The position numbers were made by a program, and so were the translations under genes. A model generated the notes under the pieces. The model was not told where the DNA came from. It was given only the letters and a program-made list of their open reading frames with translations, and ran no database searches. From Firm-13 sp964617375 (GTDB lineage Bacteria; Bacillota; Clostridia; Saccharofermentanales; Saccharofermentanaceae), in assembly GCA_964617375.1 (NCBI GenBank), contig CAZTXQ010000003.1:1-64000 (forward strand): DNA of 64,000 nucleotides, written 5' to 3'. Below, piece by piece: positions 35,228-44,871 of the stretch. The first letter of the stretch is position 1, and every line of letters starts with the position of its first letter.

Positions 35228-36145
35228 ATGTCATTTCCGATGCTGGAAAATGAATCCGGCGATTTTTGTTACCTGAACGGACAGAAAGTTCTGTATTCTT
35301 CGAACGAAGCCCGCGATCTGAAGAAGCCGGTTTCTGATTTTATCTATTATGAATCCATACGGGTCGAAGAGGGGATACTGCTCTTTTTCGAGAACCATAT
35401 GCTTCGGCTTATGAACTCGATTGCAGCGAAAGAAGGCTTTCCGGTTGATACGGACACGATATTTGACACAGCTATGCGCATGTTGAATGAAGCGGAACCG
35501 GCCGTCACAGAAGGCAATATACGTGTTGTTCTGACGCATGACAAGACGCTGATTCACTTTTCACATGTGTTTTATCCGTCGGTGGAACTCTATCGGGAAG
35601 GTATCACGACGGGGGTTCTTTTCTGGGAACGCCTGGATCCTCATGTGAAAATTCTGCGCGGGGAGTATAAAGCCGCGATCGCCGCGAAAATGAGCGAAGA
35701 GACTTTGTTCGGACTTCCCTATGAGGTGCTTCTCGAAAACAGCGAGGGGAAGCTTACCGAGGGCGGGCGATCGAACTTTTTTGTGCTTTATAAAGGGGTT
35801 GTTTATTCGCCTCCGGAAGAACGGATTCTGATCGGTATAACCAGAAGATATGTTCTCGGAGCCATACGGAATACCGGACTTAAGGTGGAAGAGAAGATGT
35901 TTTCGCTGGCCGAGCTTGTCCGGATGCGCGACGAAGCCGGATCCGCGGACGAGACTCCCGCGCTCTTCGTTACGAGTTCTCCCTTTGATATTCTTCCGAT
36001 CCGGTCTATAGGAAGCGAAGTATTCCAATCTTCCGCGAATCCGGATTTGAAACGGATATCAGACGCATACCGCGAGATTGTAAAAGCCTACATTCTTTCC
36101 CGGTCTTCGGACAAGAAGCTCAATACACCGGACGAAAATTGCTAA
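35228..36145 (+). CDS. PLP-dependent aminotransferase, class IV
   Basis: A 305-residue fold-type IV PLP enzyme, related to branched-chain and D-amino-acid aminotransferases and aminodeoxychorismate lyase. The Schiff-base Lys is expected in ILRGEYKAA, and the family signature is in LLENSEGKLTEGGRSNFFVL. The N-terminus is short and starts at ATG 35228, with AGGGGG upstream. Which substrate it uses cannot be read: the usual BCAT motif for 2-oxoglutarate is not clear. It stands alone before htpG. Confidence 0.88.
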   Translation: MSFPMLENESGDFCYLNGQKVLYSSNEARDLKKPVSDFIYYESIRVEEGILLFFENHMLRLMNSIAAKEGFPVDTDTIFDTAMRMLNEAEPAVTEGNIRVVLTHDKTLIHFSHVFYPSVELYREGITTGVLFWERLDPHVKILRGEYKAAIAAKMSEETLFGLPYEVLLENSEGKLTEGGRSNFFVLYKGVVYSPPEERILIGITRRYVLGAIRNTGLKVEEKMFSLAELVRMRDEAGSADETPALFVTSSPFDILPIRSIGSEVFQSSANPDLKRISDAYREIVKAYILSRSSDKKLNTPDENC

Positions 36146-36181
36146 TCAAAGAAACAACATACAATATCAGGAGGTCTTTTT

Positions 36182-38107
36182 ATGTCACAGCGAACAGGTA
36201 AAGTATCCGTAACCACAGAAAACATTTTCCCGATTATCCGTAAATGGCTCTATTCGGACCAGGATATATTCGTAAGGGAACTTGTTTCCAACTCTTCCGA
36301 CGCGATCGCAAAATTCAAGAGATTGCTTGATTTAGGCGAGGCGACCGGCAATGCCGACGAAGAATTCAAAATAGAAGTCATCTTTGATAAAGAAGCCGGA
36401 ACCGTTGCTTTTACGGATAACGGCATCGGAATGACAGCGGACGAGATCGATAAGTACATCAATCAGATCGCATTTTCGGGCGCCATGGACTTTGTCGAAA
36501 AGTACAAGGAACAGTCGACGGATGCAAGCGGTATTATCGGGCATTTCGGTCTCGGTTTCTATTCCGCGTTTATGGTTGCCGACAAGGTGAAGATCGAGAC
36601 GAAGTCCTGGCAGGAAGGCGAAGCCGCCGTTTGCTGGGAATCCGAAGACGGTATGGAATACCAGATCTCGGAATCTTCCAAGGAGGATCGCGGTTCCGTG
36701 ATCACACTTACGCTTTCCGAAGAGGCAAAGGGTATATTCGATGCCGGTAAGCTCCGACAGATCCTGAAGAAATACTGTTCCTTCATGCCTTACAATCTCT
36801 ATTTCACGGACGTCGAAGCCGAAAAAGAGCATGCCGAAAGCGAAGAGAAGGAGAGGATCGAGAAGGAAGAGAAAGGCGAGGAGTATACACCTCATATCCA
36901 TGAGGTGACGCCGCTTAATACAACAAAACCGCTTTGGACGAAGTCTCCGAAGGACTGTACGGATGAGGAATACAAAGCCTTCTATCATGAAGTGTTTTCG
37001 GATATGCGCGATCCGCTGTTCTGGATTCATTTAAATATGGATTATCCTTTTACTCTTCAGGGAATTCTTTATTTCCCGAAAACGGACAACGTATACGAGT
37101 CTCTTGAAGGCAGAATCAAGATCTATAACCATCAGGTATTTGTCGCCGACAACCTGACCGAGGTCATTCCTGAATTCCTGTTCCTTTTGAGAGGCTGCCT
37201 CGACTGTTCCGATCTGCCGCTCAATGTGTCGCGTTCGGCGCTGCAGCAGGACGACTATGTGAAGAAACTATCCTCCCATATTGTCCGTAAGGTTTCCGAC
37301 AAACTGAATGACATCAACAAGCAGGACCGTAAAGTATTCGAAGGCTATTGGAACGATATCAGTATTTTTGTTAAGTATGGCATGCTCAAGGACGAGAAGT
37401 TCTACGAGAAGGTGAAGGACATCTGCCTTTTCAAGACAATCGACAAGAATTTCCGTACCATGGCCGAGCTTACCGAATCAAAAGATACCGTACGCTATAC
37501 ACAGGCTCCCGACAAGCAGGCAGCCTATGTCGAAATCGCACGCAAGAGCGGCTACGATGTCATTATCCTGGACGAGGAACTCGACAACAATTTCATTTCC
37601 TTCCTTGAATACAAGTATCCGAATACGCACTTCAAGCGCGTAGATGCGGAGTTTGAAGGCGAAGCGGGCACCGAGGACGAGAAGAAGGCCCTCGAGGATC
37701 TTTTCCGTGAGGCGAGCGGCGAAACGACGCTCGATGTGTCCGTGGTTGCTCTTGGGGCCGACCAGCTGCCGGCCTTTATCCGCGAGACAGAAGAGGCGCG
37801 CCGCATGAACGAAATGCGCAAGCAGTTCGAGAAAATGCGTACCGGTGCCGAAGATGACCCGTACAAGGACTTGGACACGATGTTCCCGATCAAGAAAGAC
37901 CTCGTCTTAAACAGCAATTCTCCGCTTGTCCTTCGTCTCCGCGCGCTTTTCGGCGTAACGGAGGATAAAGTTCTTCTTGATAAACTTGCACTTCATCTCT
38001 ACGATCAGGCCAGATTAAGCCACGGATCCCTTGATGCCGAAGGCCTTAAGAGATTCCTTGCCGTAAATGCCGAACTGATCACCGGGATAGCCGAAAAACT
38101 GTCATAA
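36182..38107 (+). CDS. htpG: Chaperone HtpG (Hsp90)
   Basis: A 641-residue Hsp90. The N-terminal ATP-binding domain has ELVSNSSDAIAK, FTDNGIGMTADEI and GHFGLGFYSAFMV; the middle domain has the conserved GVVDCSDLPLNVSR region here as GCLDCSDLPLNVSRSALQQ. An acidic linker (residues ~215-240) separates them. Start ATG with AGGAGG 7 bases upstream. No CIRCE lies in front, so its heat response, if any, is not through HrcA. Confidence 0.98.
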   Translation: MSQRTGKVSVTTENIFPIIRKWLYSDQDIFVRELVSNSSDAIAKFKRLLDLGEATGNADEEFKIEVIFDKEAGTVAFTDNGIGMTADEIDKYINQIAFSGAMDFVEKYKEQSTDASGIIGHFGLGFYSAFMVADKVKIETKSWQEGEAAVCWESEDGMEYQISESSKEDRGSVITLTLSEEAKGIFDAGKLRQILKKYCSFMPYNLYFTDVEAEKEHAESEEKERIEKEEKGEEYTPHIHEVTPLNTTKPLWTKSPKDCTDEEYKAFYHEVFSDMRDPLFWIHLNMDYPFTLQGILYFPKTDNVYESLEGRIKIYNHQVFVADNLTEVIPEFLFLLRGCLDCSDLPLNVSRSALQQDDYVKKLSSHIVRKVSDKLNDINKQDRKVFEGYWNDISIFVKYGMLKDEKFYEKVKDICLFKTIDKNFRTMAELTESKDTVRYTQAPDKQAAYVEIARKSGYDVIILDEELDNNFISFLEYKYPNTHFKRVDAEFEGEAGTEDEKKALEDLFREASGETTLDVSVVALGADQLPAFIRETEEARRMNEMRKQFEKMRTGAEDDPYKDLDTMFPIKKDLVLNSNSPLVLRLRALFGVTEDKVLLDKLALHLYDQARLSHGSLDAEGLKRFLAVNAELITGIAEKLS

Positions 38108-38136
38108 GCACCCGATTCAAATTACTGGAGGTAACC

Positions 38137-41100
38137 ATGAAGGAAAATACACAGGTTCGTCGGATCTTCGCAGAGAAAAAGAAGGCATTTGCCGTTGAGG
38201 CAGACGGCCTGTGTCACGATCTTTCTTCCGATCTCGGAATTCACACGCTCGAAAGGGTAAGGGTCTTAAACCGGTACGATGTTTCGGGGTTGAACGACGA
38301 AGAGTATGAGACGGCGAAGATACATGTTTTTTCCGAACCTCCCGTAGATTATACCTATGATGATGAGGTGCCTCTTTCGGATGCCTGTTATGTGCTGGCC
38401 GTAGAGTCCCTTCCCGGACAGTATGATCAGCGGGCTGATTCCGCGGCTCAGTGCGTACAGATCTTAACCTGCAAAGAGAAGCCTCTGGTAAGGACCGCGC
38501 GCGTCATTGCGTTTTACGGACAAATGACCGCCGACGAAAAGGCGGCAGCCGCCAAATATCTCATTAACCCGGTTGAGAGCCGAGAGGCGTCTCTCGTCAA
38601 ACCGGATTCACTCGAGGACCGGCTCGATGCGCCGGATGACGTTCCTGTGATCGAAGGATTCCGGGATCTTGCCAGGTCCGGTATCAACGCTTTGCGCGAA
38701 GACATGGGGCTCGCAATGTCCGAAGCGGATCTTCTTTTCACACAAACGTTCTTTAAGGATGCCGGGCGCGACCCGTCCGTTACCGAGATCCGCGTGCTGG
38801 ACACCTATTGGTCGGATCACTGCCGGCATACGACCTTTCTTACCGAGCTTACCGACGTATCCTTTGCCGAACCCGAGACCGATATCTCTGCCCGTATGTC
38901 CTCGATTTATGAAGACTATCTCGAGAAGCGCGAGGCCATTTACGGCGAACGCATCGCGAAAAAGCCCGTCTGCCTGATGGATCTTGCGACAATGGCGATG
39001 AGACAGCTGAAAGCGGACGGAATGCTGAACGACCTTGACGAGTCGGAGGAGATTAATGCCTGTTCGATTCGCGTCACAATCGACGTAGACGGGAAGCCGG
39101 AAAACTATATTGTGATGTTCAAGAACGAGACGCACAATCATCCGACCGAAATCGAACCGTTCGGCGGTGCGGCCACCTGTCTCGGCGGAGCCATTCGCGA
39201 CCCGCTCTCCGGGCGCTCCTATGTATATCAGGCGATGCGCGTTACGGGTGCCGGGGACCCCGGCACTCCTCTGGCCGATACGCTTCCCGGCAAGCTCTCC
39301 CAGAAGAAGATTGTACGAACGGCAGCAGCCGGATACAGCTCTTACGGAAACCAGATCGGTCTTGCAACCGGTCAGGTTGACGAAGTCTATCATCCGGGAT
39401 ATGTTGCCAAACGCATGGAGATCGGTGCCGTCATCGGTGCCGCTCCCGCATCGAATATTGTCCGCGAACGTCCCGAACCCGGAGACATTGTCATTCTCCT
39501 CGGCGGCCGGACGGGACGTGACGGAATCGGCGGTGCTACGGGTTCTTCCAAGGCGCATGACGAAAAGTCCGTTATCACTTGCGGATCCGAAGTGCAGAAA
39601 GGCAACGCACCTACGGAAAGAAAAATCCAGCGTCTGTTCCGCGATCCGAACGTGTCGCAGATGATCATCCGCTGCAACGATTTCGGGGCGGGCGGCGTAT
39701 CCGTCGCGATCGGCGAACTCGCCGACGGTCTTACGATTGATCTCGACGCCGTTCCGAAGAAGTATGACGGTCTTGACGGGACGGAGCTCTCGATCTCCGA
39801 ATCGCAGGAAAGAATGGCCGTTGTGATTAAGGAAAAGAACAAAGAGGCGTTTCTGGCGCTTGCGGCTGGTGAGAATCTCGAAGCCGTACAGGTTGCGGTT
39901 GTTACCGAGTCCCCCAGAATGATCATGAAATGGAGAGATCAGGTTATCGTGGATCTTCCGAGATCCTTTATCGACACGAACGGGGCGCCGTCTTACGCAA
40001 GTGCCGTCGTCGAGATGCCCAATATGAGCCGGCCGTTCACGGATACGCAGTCGGAAGGCTATGTCAAAGGCGATTTTGTCGCTTCTATGAAAGGCGTATT
40101 GTCCTCGCTTCCGACCTGCTCGAGAAAAGGCCTTGCCCAGCGGTTTGATTCGACCATCGGTGCGAGAACGGTTCTGATGCCGTTCGGCGGCAGATATCAG
40201 CTGACACCGGAAGAAGGCATGGCCTCTAAGATACCGGTAAGCTGCGGAGAAACAGACGCGGTAACCGTAATGACGTATGGCTTCGATCCGTATTATTCCG
40301 AATGGAGCCCTTTTCACGGCGCATACCACGCTGTCGTGGAATCGCTTCTTAAGCTTTTGGCAATGGGCGCGGATCCTAAGAAGGCGAGACTTACTTTTCA
40401 GGAATATTTCGAGAGAATGCAGTCTGAGGAGTCCTGGGGAAAGCCGACTGCGGCACTTCTCGGAGCGTATCAGGCACAGCTGGATTACGGAACCGCCTCG
40501 ATCGGAGGCAAGGACAGCATGTCCGGAACCTTCAAGGATCTGTCTGTTCCACCGACACTGGTCTCGTTTGCCGTATCAACGACGACAGCGGATAAAGTCG
40601 TTTCTGCCGCGCTGTCTTTTCCCGGGCAAAAAGTATATGCCGTGAGCCTTAAGAGAGATTCCGTCGGGCTCTACGCCAAAGATCATGTCCACCGTGTCAT
40701 CAAGGCGGTGTCCGAAATCAGCCGCAGAGGACAGCTCCTGGCGGGAGCCGTCGTGCGGTCGGGCGGCATTGCCGCACGCGTCGCCCAGATGTGTATGGGA
40801 AACCGGCTCGGATTCCTGTTTGAAGATGGTTTGGATATGGAGTACCTTTTCAACCGTTCCATGGGTGTTCTCCTGATAAGCGTTCAGGACAAAAATGCCG
40901 TGGACAAGCTGGAAATGGTCGGCGGTCGTCTGATCGGAACCGTTACGGGCAGCGGTGCCTTGAGTTGGAACGGACAGCTCATAACGCTTGCGGATGCATC
41001 CAAATCCTTCGAGGACAGACTGGAATCGATTTTCCCGACGAGGATCGGGGAAGAAGAGATCAGGATTTCCGATGTCCGTGACATCAGGAAGATAGAGCCC

Positions 41101-41928
41101 AAACCCTATAAGGGATCGATCAAGCTTGCCAAACCGACCGTATTCATTCCCGTGTTCCCGGGAACCAACTGCGAGTACGATTCGGCCGCCGCATTTGAGA
41201 AGGCGGGTGCCGATGCCGATGTTATGGTCATCCGCAACTTAAGTTCGAAAGAAATATCCGAATCGCTTACCGAGATGAGCCGAAGAATCGCAAAGGCAAG
41301 CATGATCATGCTGCCCGGCGGATTTTCCGGCGGCGACGAACCGGAAGGTTCGGGCAAGTTTATCGCCGCAGCCTTCCGCAATCCGTACATCACGGAGGCT
41401 GTCCGCGATCTTCTCGGGAATAGAGACGGACTCATGCTCGGAATCTGCAACGGATTTCAGGCGCTGATGAAGCTCGGCCTTCTCCCGTACGGAGATATTC
41501 TTCCGCTCGAAAATGACGGGCCGACCTTGACTTTCAATAAGATCGGAAGACATCAGTCCGGATATGTGACGACCAAGATCGTATCGGCGGATTCACCCTG
41601 GCTTTCGATGACGACTCCGGGCGAGCTTTACGAAATCCCCGTTTCACACGGTGAAGGACGATTCTATGCTTCGGACGAGCTGCTCATGTCGCTCTTTAAG
41701 AACAGTCAGGTTGCGACGCAGTATGTCGACGACAAGGGAAATCCGACCATGGACACGGCGTTTAATCCGAACGGATCCGTTCAGGCTGTTGAAGGTATCA
41801 TCAGTCCGGATGGCCGTATTTTCGGGAAAATGGGTCACTCCGAAAGAATGGGATCACATATCGCTAAGAACATCCCCGGCAACAAGGATCAGCATATTTT
41901 CGAGGCTGGTGTAAGGTATTTTGGCTGA
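38137..41928 (+). CDS. purL: Phosphoribosylformylglycinamidine synthase, single-chain PurL-PurQ type
   Basis: A 1263-residue enzyme for step four of purine synthesis (FGAR + Gln + ATP to FGAM). The synthetase part has the ATP/substrate stretches FKNETHNHPTEIEPFGGAATC, GRTGRDGIGGATGS and SIGGKDSMSG. The C-terminal ~260 residues are a class I glutamine amidotransferase with the Cys nucleophile in LGICNGFQAL and GHSERMG with the catalytic His. Many Firmicutes use separate PurS, PurQ and small PurL; the fused form is common in clostridia and in proteobacteria. It overlaps rsmA by one base and is not in a purine cluster here. Confidence 0.96.
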   Translation: MKENTQVRRIFAEKKKAFAVEADGLCHDLSSDLGIHTLERVRVLNRYDVSGLNDEEYETAKIHVFSEPPVDYTYDDEVPLSDACYVLAVESLPGQYDQRADSAAQCVQILTCKEKPLVRTARVIAFYGQMTADEKAAAAKYLINPVESREASLVKPDSLEDRLDAPDDVPVIEGFRDLARSGINALREDMGLAMSEADLLFTQTFFKDAGRDPSVTEIRVLDTYWSDHCRHTTFLTELTDVSFAEPETDISARMSSIYEDYLEKREAIYGERIAKKPVCLMDLATMAMRQLKADGMLNDLDESEEINACSIRVTIDVDGKPENYIVMFKNETHNHPTEIEPFGGAATCLGGAIRDPLSGRSYVYQAMRVTGAGDPGTPLADTLPGKLSQKKIVRTAAAGYSSYGNQIGLATGQVDEVYHPGYVAKRMEIGAVIGAAPASNIVRERPEPGDIVILLGGRTGRDGIGGATGSSKAHDEKSVITCGSEVQKGNAPTERKIQRLFRDPNVSQMIIRCNDFGAGGVSVAIGELADGLTIDLDAVPKKYDGLDGTELSISESQERMAVVIKEKNKEAFLALAAGENLEAVQVAVVTESPRMIMKWRDQVIVDLPRSFIDTNGAPSYASAVVEMPNMSRPFTDTQSEGYVKGDFVASMKGVLSSLPTCSRKGLAQRFDSTIGARTVLMPFGGRYQLTPEEGMASKIPVSCGETDAVTVMTYGFDPYYSEWSPFHGAYHAVVESLLKLLAMGADPKKARLTFQEYFERMQSEESWGKPTAALLGAYQAQLDYGTASIGGKDSMSGTFKDLSVPPTLVSFAVSTTTADKVVSAALSFPGQKVYAVSLKRDSVGLYAKDHVHRVIKAVSEISRRGQLLAGAVVRSGGIAARVAQMCMGNRLGFLFEDGLDMEYLFNRSMGVLLISVQDKNAVDKLEMVGGRLIGTVTGSGALSWNGQLITLADASKSFEDRLESIFPTRIGEEEIRISDVRDIRKIEPKPYKGSIKLAKPTVFIPVFPGTNCEYDSAAAFEKAGADADVMVIRNLSSKEISESLTEMSRRIAKASMIMLPGGFSGGDEPEGSGKFIAAAFRNPYITEAVRDLLGNRDGLMLGICNGFQALMKLGLLPYGDILPLENDGPTLTFNKIGRHQSGYVTTKIVSADSPWLSMTTPGELYEIPVSHGEGRFYASDELLMSLFKNSQVATQYVDDKGNPTMDTAFNPNGSVQAVEGIISPDGRIFGKMGHSERMGSHIAKNIPGNKDQHIFEAGVRYFG

Positions 41929-42764
41929 TGGACAAAAAAAGATGCAGTGAACTTATTAAAGAGTATATTATTCTGCCGACGCACAGCCTCGGACAGAATT
42001 TCCTGATCGACGACGGCGCCGCGGAGAGTATTGTTGACGCGGCCGGAATCGACAGGTCCGAGGAGGTTCTCGAGATCGGACCCGGCCTGGGCGCGCTCAC
42101 GGAAAAGCTCAGCGACAAAGCATCCCAAGTGTATGCCGTTGAAATTGACGCGCATCTGATGGATGCCTTGCATGCGGTACTCGACGAGAAAAAGAACGTC
42201 CGGATCATTCATTCTGATTTTCTGAAACTGTCCAAAAAATCGATCCGTCAGGACAAGACATCCGGCTACAAAATCGTTTCCAATCTGCCGTATTATGTCA
42301 TGACACCGATTATGATCAAGCTTTTTCGCGAATGGGACGATGCTTCCGCCATGGTCTTTACGGTGGAAAACGCAGCATGCGACCGCATTTTCGCCGAACC
42401 GGGCAACAAGCATTACGGTCCGCTCTCGATCCTTTCCAGTCTCTACGGAACGAAAGAGAAGCTGTTCCTTCTCGATTCGAATTCCTTTCATCCGGCTCCG
42501 CACACAAAATCAGCCGTGATCCGGCTTACTTCGAACGGAACGCTGTCCGGTGCCCCGAGCGTATTGTTCCCGCTCGTTCATGCCGCCTTTTCGCAAAGGA
42601 GGAAGACCCTTATGAATGCTTTATCCTCCAGCGGACTTTTTCCCGACGGGAAAAAACAGGTCGCGGAACTTTTAGAGTCTATGGATGTTCCGAAGAATAT
42701 CAGAGCCGAGGACTTAAAACCAGGCGATTATGTAAGAATTGCACGCGAAATTATTCAGAAATAA
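41928..42764 (+). CDS. rsmA: 16S rRNA dimethyladenosine transferase KsgA/RsmA
   Basis: A 278-residue SAM-dependent enzyme that dimethylates two adjacent adenosines near the 3' end of 16S rRNA. Motifs in order: LGQNFLIDDGAAESIVDAA, the SAM-binding VLEIGPGLGALTEKL, VYAVEID, and the catalytic VSNLPYYVMTPI. The C-terminal domain (from HPAPHTKSAVIRL) is complete. The stop of the FGAM synthase and the start of rsmA share a base (TGATG), so translation is coupled. Confidence 0.97.
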   Translation: MDKKRCSELIKEYIILPTHSLGQNFLIDDGAAESIVDAAGIDRSEEVLEIGPGLGALTEKLSDKASQVYAVEIDAHLMDALHAVLDEKKNVRIIHSDFLKLSKKSIRQDKTSGYKIVSNLPYYVMTPIMIKLFREWDDASAMVFTVENAACDRIFAEPGNKHYGPLSILSSLYGTKEKLFLLDSNSFHPAPHTKSAVIRLTSNGTLSGAPSVLFPLVHAAFSQRRKTLMNALSSSGLFPDGKKQVAELLESMDVPKNIRAEDLKPGDYVRIAREIIQK

Positions 42765-42946
42765 CACGCTTGTGCTGTCAAATGATTTTCATTTTGCATG
42801 ATTTGCGCTGGATTCCTTCGAAAATGCACAAAACGATACAAAATATGAAAGAAAACGCAAATATTCTTGCAATTTTCTTTACTGAAATTTTCAAAATGTA
42901 TCTACCCAGAATCAGGATGTAATGGTATCATTAAGGTGTTGCGCTA

Positions 42947-44746
42947 ATGAAACAGTTCAGTTACGAAAGGATGGTTACCAAAATGGTTGTAACAAACAAG
43001 TATGTTCTTAAGTGGGTCGAAGAGATGGCCGCACTTACAAAGCCCGATAAAATTGTCTGGCTTGACGGTTCTCTTGAAGAGAAAAAGAAACTGGAAGACG
43101 AGTGTGCTGCTTCCGGAGAAATGATTGAGTTGAATCAGGATATTCTTCCGGGATGCTACTATCACCGTACCGCTCCGAACGATGTCGCACGTGTAGAAGA
43201 CCGCACATTCATCTGCTCGAAGACAAAAGAAGAGGCAGGCCCGACCAACAACTGGATGGATCCCGCCGAGATGTACGCAAAGCTTACTCCTATGTTTGAC
43301 GGCGCTATGAAGGGCCGCACGATGTATGTTATTCCTTACATCATGGGACCTGCCGGCTCGCCGCTTTCCAAGGTCGGCGTTGAGCTTACAGACAGCCGCT
43401 ACGTTGTTCTCAACATGCGCATCATGACCCGTATGGGCGATATCGCATGGAAGCAGCTCGGTGATGATTCCGAATTCGTCAAGGGCCTTCATTCCAAGGC
43501 CGATATCGATGCGGATAAGCGCTACATCGTTCACTTCCCTCAGGATTACACGATCTGGTCCATCAACTCCGGTTACGGCGGCAATGTTATTCTTGCCAAG
43601 AAGTGCTTTGCGCTTCGTATCGCATCCGTTCTTGCCAAAGAGCAGGACTGGATGGCCGAACACATGCTCATTCTCGGAATTGAGAACGAAGCTACCGGCA
43701 AGACACAGTATGTCACGGGCGCTTTCCCGTCCGCATGCGGCAAGACCAACCTGGCCATGCTGATTCCCCCGGCCTATGCCAAGGGCTACAAAGTATTCAC
43801 CGTCGGTGATGACATTGCCTGGATGCGTCCTTTCCCGGACGGCCACCTCTATGCCATCAACCCCGAGAACGGTTTCTTCGGCGTTGCCCCGGGAACCTCT
43901 ATGGAGTCCAACCCGAACGCACTTCTTACCACAAAGTCCAACACCATTTTCACGAATGTCGCTCTTACGGACGACAAGAATGTATGGTGGAAAGGCATGG
44001 GCGTTCCGGCTCCGGCTCACATGATCGACTGGCTCGGCAACGAGTGGAACAAGGGCGACGACGAGAAGGCCGCTGCTCATCCGAACAGCCGTTTCACAGC
44101 ACCCGCCAGCCAGTGCCCCTCGATTTCCCCCGAGTGGGAGAATCCTCAGGGCGTACCGGTTTCTGCCATCCTTTTCGGCGGCAGAAGAGCCAAGACCGCA
44201 CCGCTTGTCTACCAGTCGTTTGACTGGAACCACGGCGTATTCGTAGGAGCAACGATGGCTTCCGAGACAACTGCGGCTGCTGCCGGCGCTGTCGGTGTCG
44301 TACGTCGTGATCCGATGGCCATGAAGCCTTTCATCGGCTACAATGCGGGCGATTATTTTGCTCACTGGCTGCACATGGGCACTCTCATCGAGAAGAAGCC
44401 CCTGATCTTCAATGTCAACTGGTTCAAGACCGATGCAGAAGGCAAGTTCATGTGGCCCGGATACGGCGACAACTTCCGCGTTCTTGAATGGGTACTTAAG
44501 AGATGCAACGACGAAGTCGACGCAAGAAAGACTCCGATCGGTTACGTTCCTTATGCCAAGGACATCGACCTTACAGGTCTCGAAGGTTACACGGAAGCCG
44601 ACATCGAGAATCTTCTCACAATCGAGAAGGATGTATGGGAAGAAGAAATTGCCGGTATCGAGAAGCACTTCGCCGGTTTCGACCGTCTTCCTGCAGAACT
44701 CGAGAATCAGCTTAAGGCTCTGAAGGACCGTTTTGCGGCCGTCTGA
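42947..44746 (+). CDS. pckG: Phosphoenolpyruvate carboxykinase (GTP)
   Basis: A 599-residue GTP-type PEPCK, interconverting oxaloacetate and PEP. Marks of the GTP family are FPSACGKTNLAMLIPP (P loop with the reactive Cys), GDDIAWMRPFPDG, INPENGFFGVAPGTS and IPYIMGPAGSP. In a fermenter it may run towards oxaloacetate, fixing CO2 for succinate or aspartate synthesis. Two starts are possible: ATG 42947 with AAGGTG, or ATG 42983 with AAAGGA at 42966-42971, which would give 587 residues. It ends at a strong terminator and forms its own unit. Confidence 0.96.
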   Translation: MKQFSYERMVTKMVVTNKYVLKWVEEMAALTKPDKIVWLDGSLEEKKKLEDECAASGEMIELNQDILPGCYYHRTAPNDVARVEDRTFICSKTKEEAGPTNNWMDPAEMYAKLTPMFDGAMKGRTMYVIPYIMGPAGSPLSKVGVELTDSRYVVLNMRIMTRMGDIAWKQLGDDSEFVKGLHSKADIDADKRYIVHFPQDYTIWSINSGYGGNVILAKKCFALRIASVLAKEQDWMAEHMLILGIENEATGKTQYVTGAFPSACGKTNLAMLIPPAYAKGYKVFTVGDDIAWMRPFPDGHLYAINPENGFFGVAPGTSMESNPNALLTTKSNTIFTNVALTDDKNVWWKGMGVPAPAHMIDWLGNEWNKGDDEKAAAHPNSRFTAPASQCPSISPEWENPQGVPVSAILFGGRRAKTAPLVYQSFDWNHGVFVGATMASETTAAAAGAVGVVRRDPMAMKPFIGYNAGDYFAHWLHMGTLIEKKPLIFNVNWFKTDAEGKFMWPGYGDNFRVLEWVLKRCNDEVDARKTPIGYVPYAKDIDLTGLEGYTEADIENLLTIEKDVWEEEIAGIEKHFAGFDRLPAELENQLKALKDRFAAV

Positions 44747-44774
44747 TCCTGATTAACTCTCAAATGATCCAGAG

Positions 44775-44807
44775 CAGGCCGCCTTTTTCGTAAGGCGGCC
44801 TGTTTTT
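44775..44807 (+). terminator. Terminator of pckG
   Basis: CAGGCCGCCTT (44775-44785) pairs with AAGGCGGCCTG (44792-44802) over an 11-bp stem with a 6-base loop, followed by TTTTT. Confidence 0.95.
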
Positions 44808-44871
44808 GTCTGCGGATAACTCATTAAGAGGAAATGTACGGTATAATACATAGAGGAAAGGTGGGTGTTAT

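Noticed and set aside
36146..36181. CIRCE or other heat-shock operator before htpG
   Set aside because: The short gap holds only a ribosome binding site; no inverted repeat is present.
38608..40329. 573-codon minus-strand open frame inside the FGAM synthase gene
   Set aside because: It lies wholly antisense to a clear enzyme gene, resembles no family and follows from codon bias at third positions.
42944..44668. 574-codon minus-strand open frame opposite pckG
   Set aside because: Complete antisense overlap with a conserved enzyme, no recognisable motif, Cys/Arg/His-rich composition typical of shadow frames.
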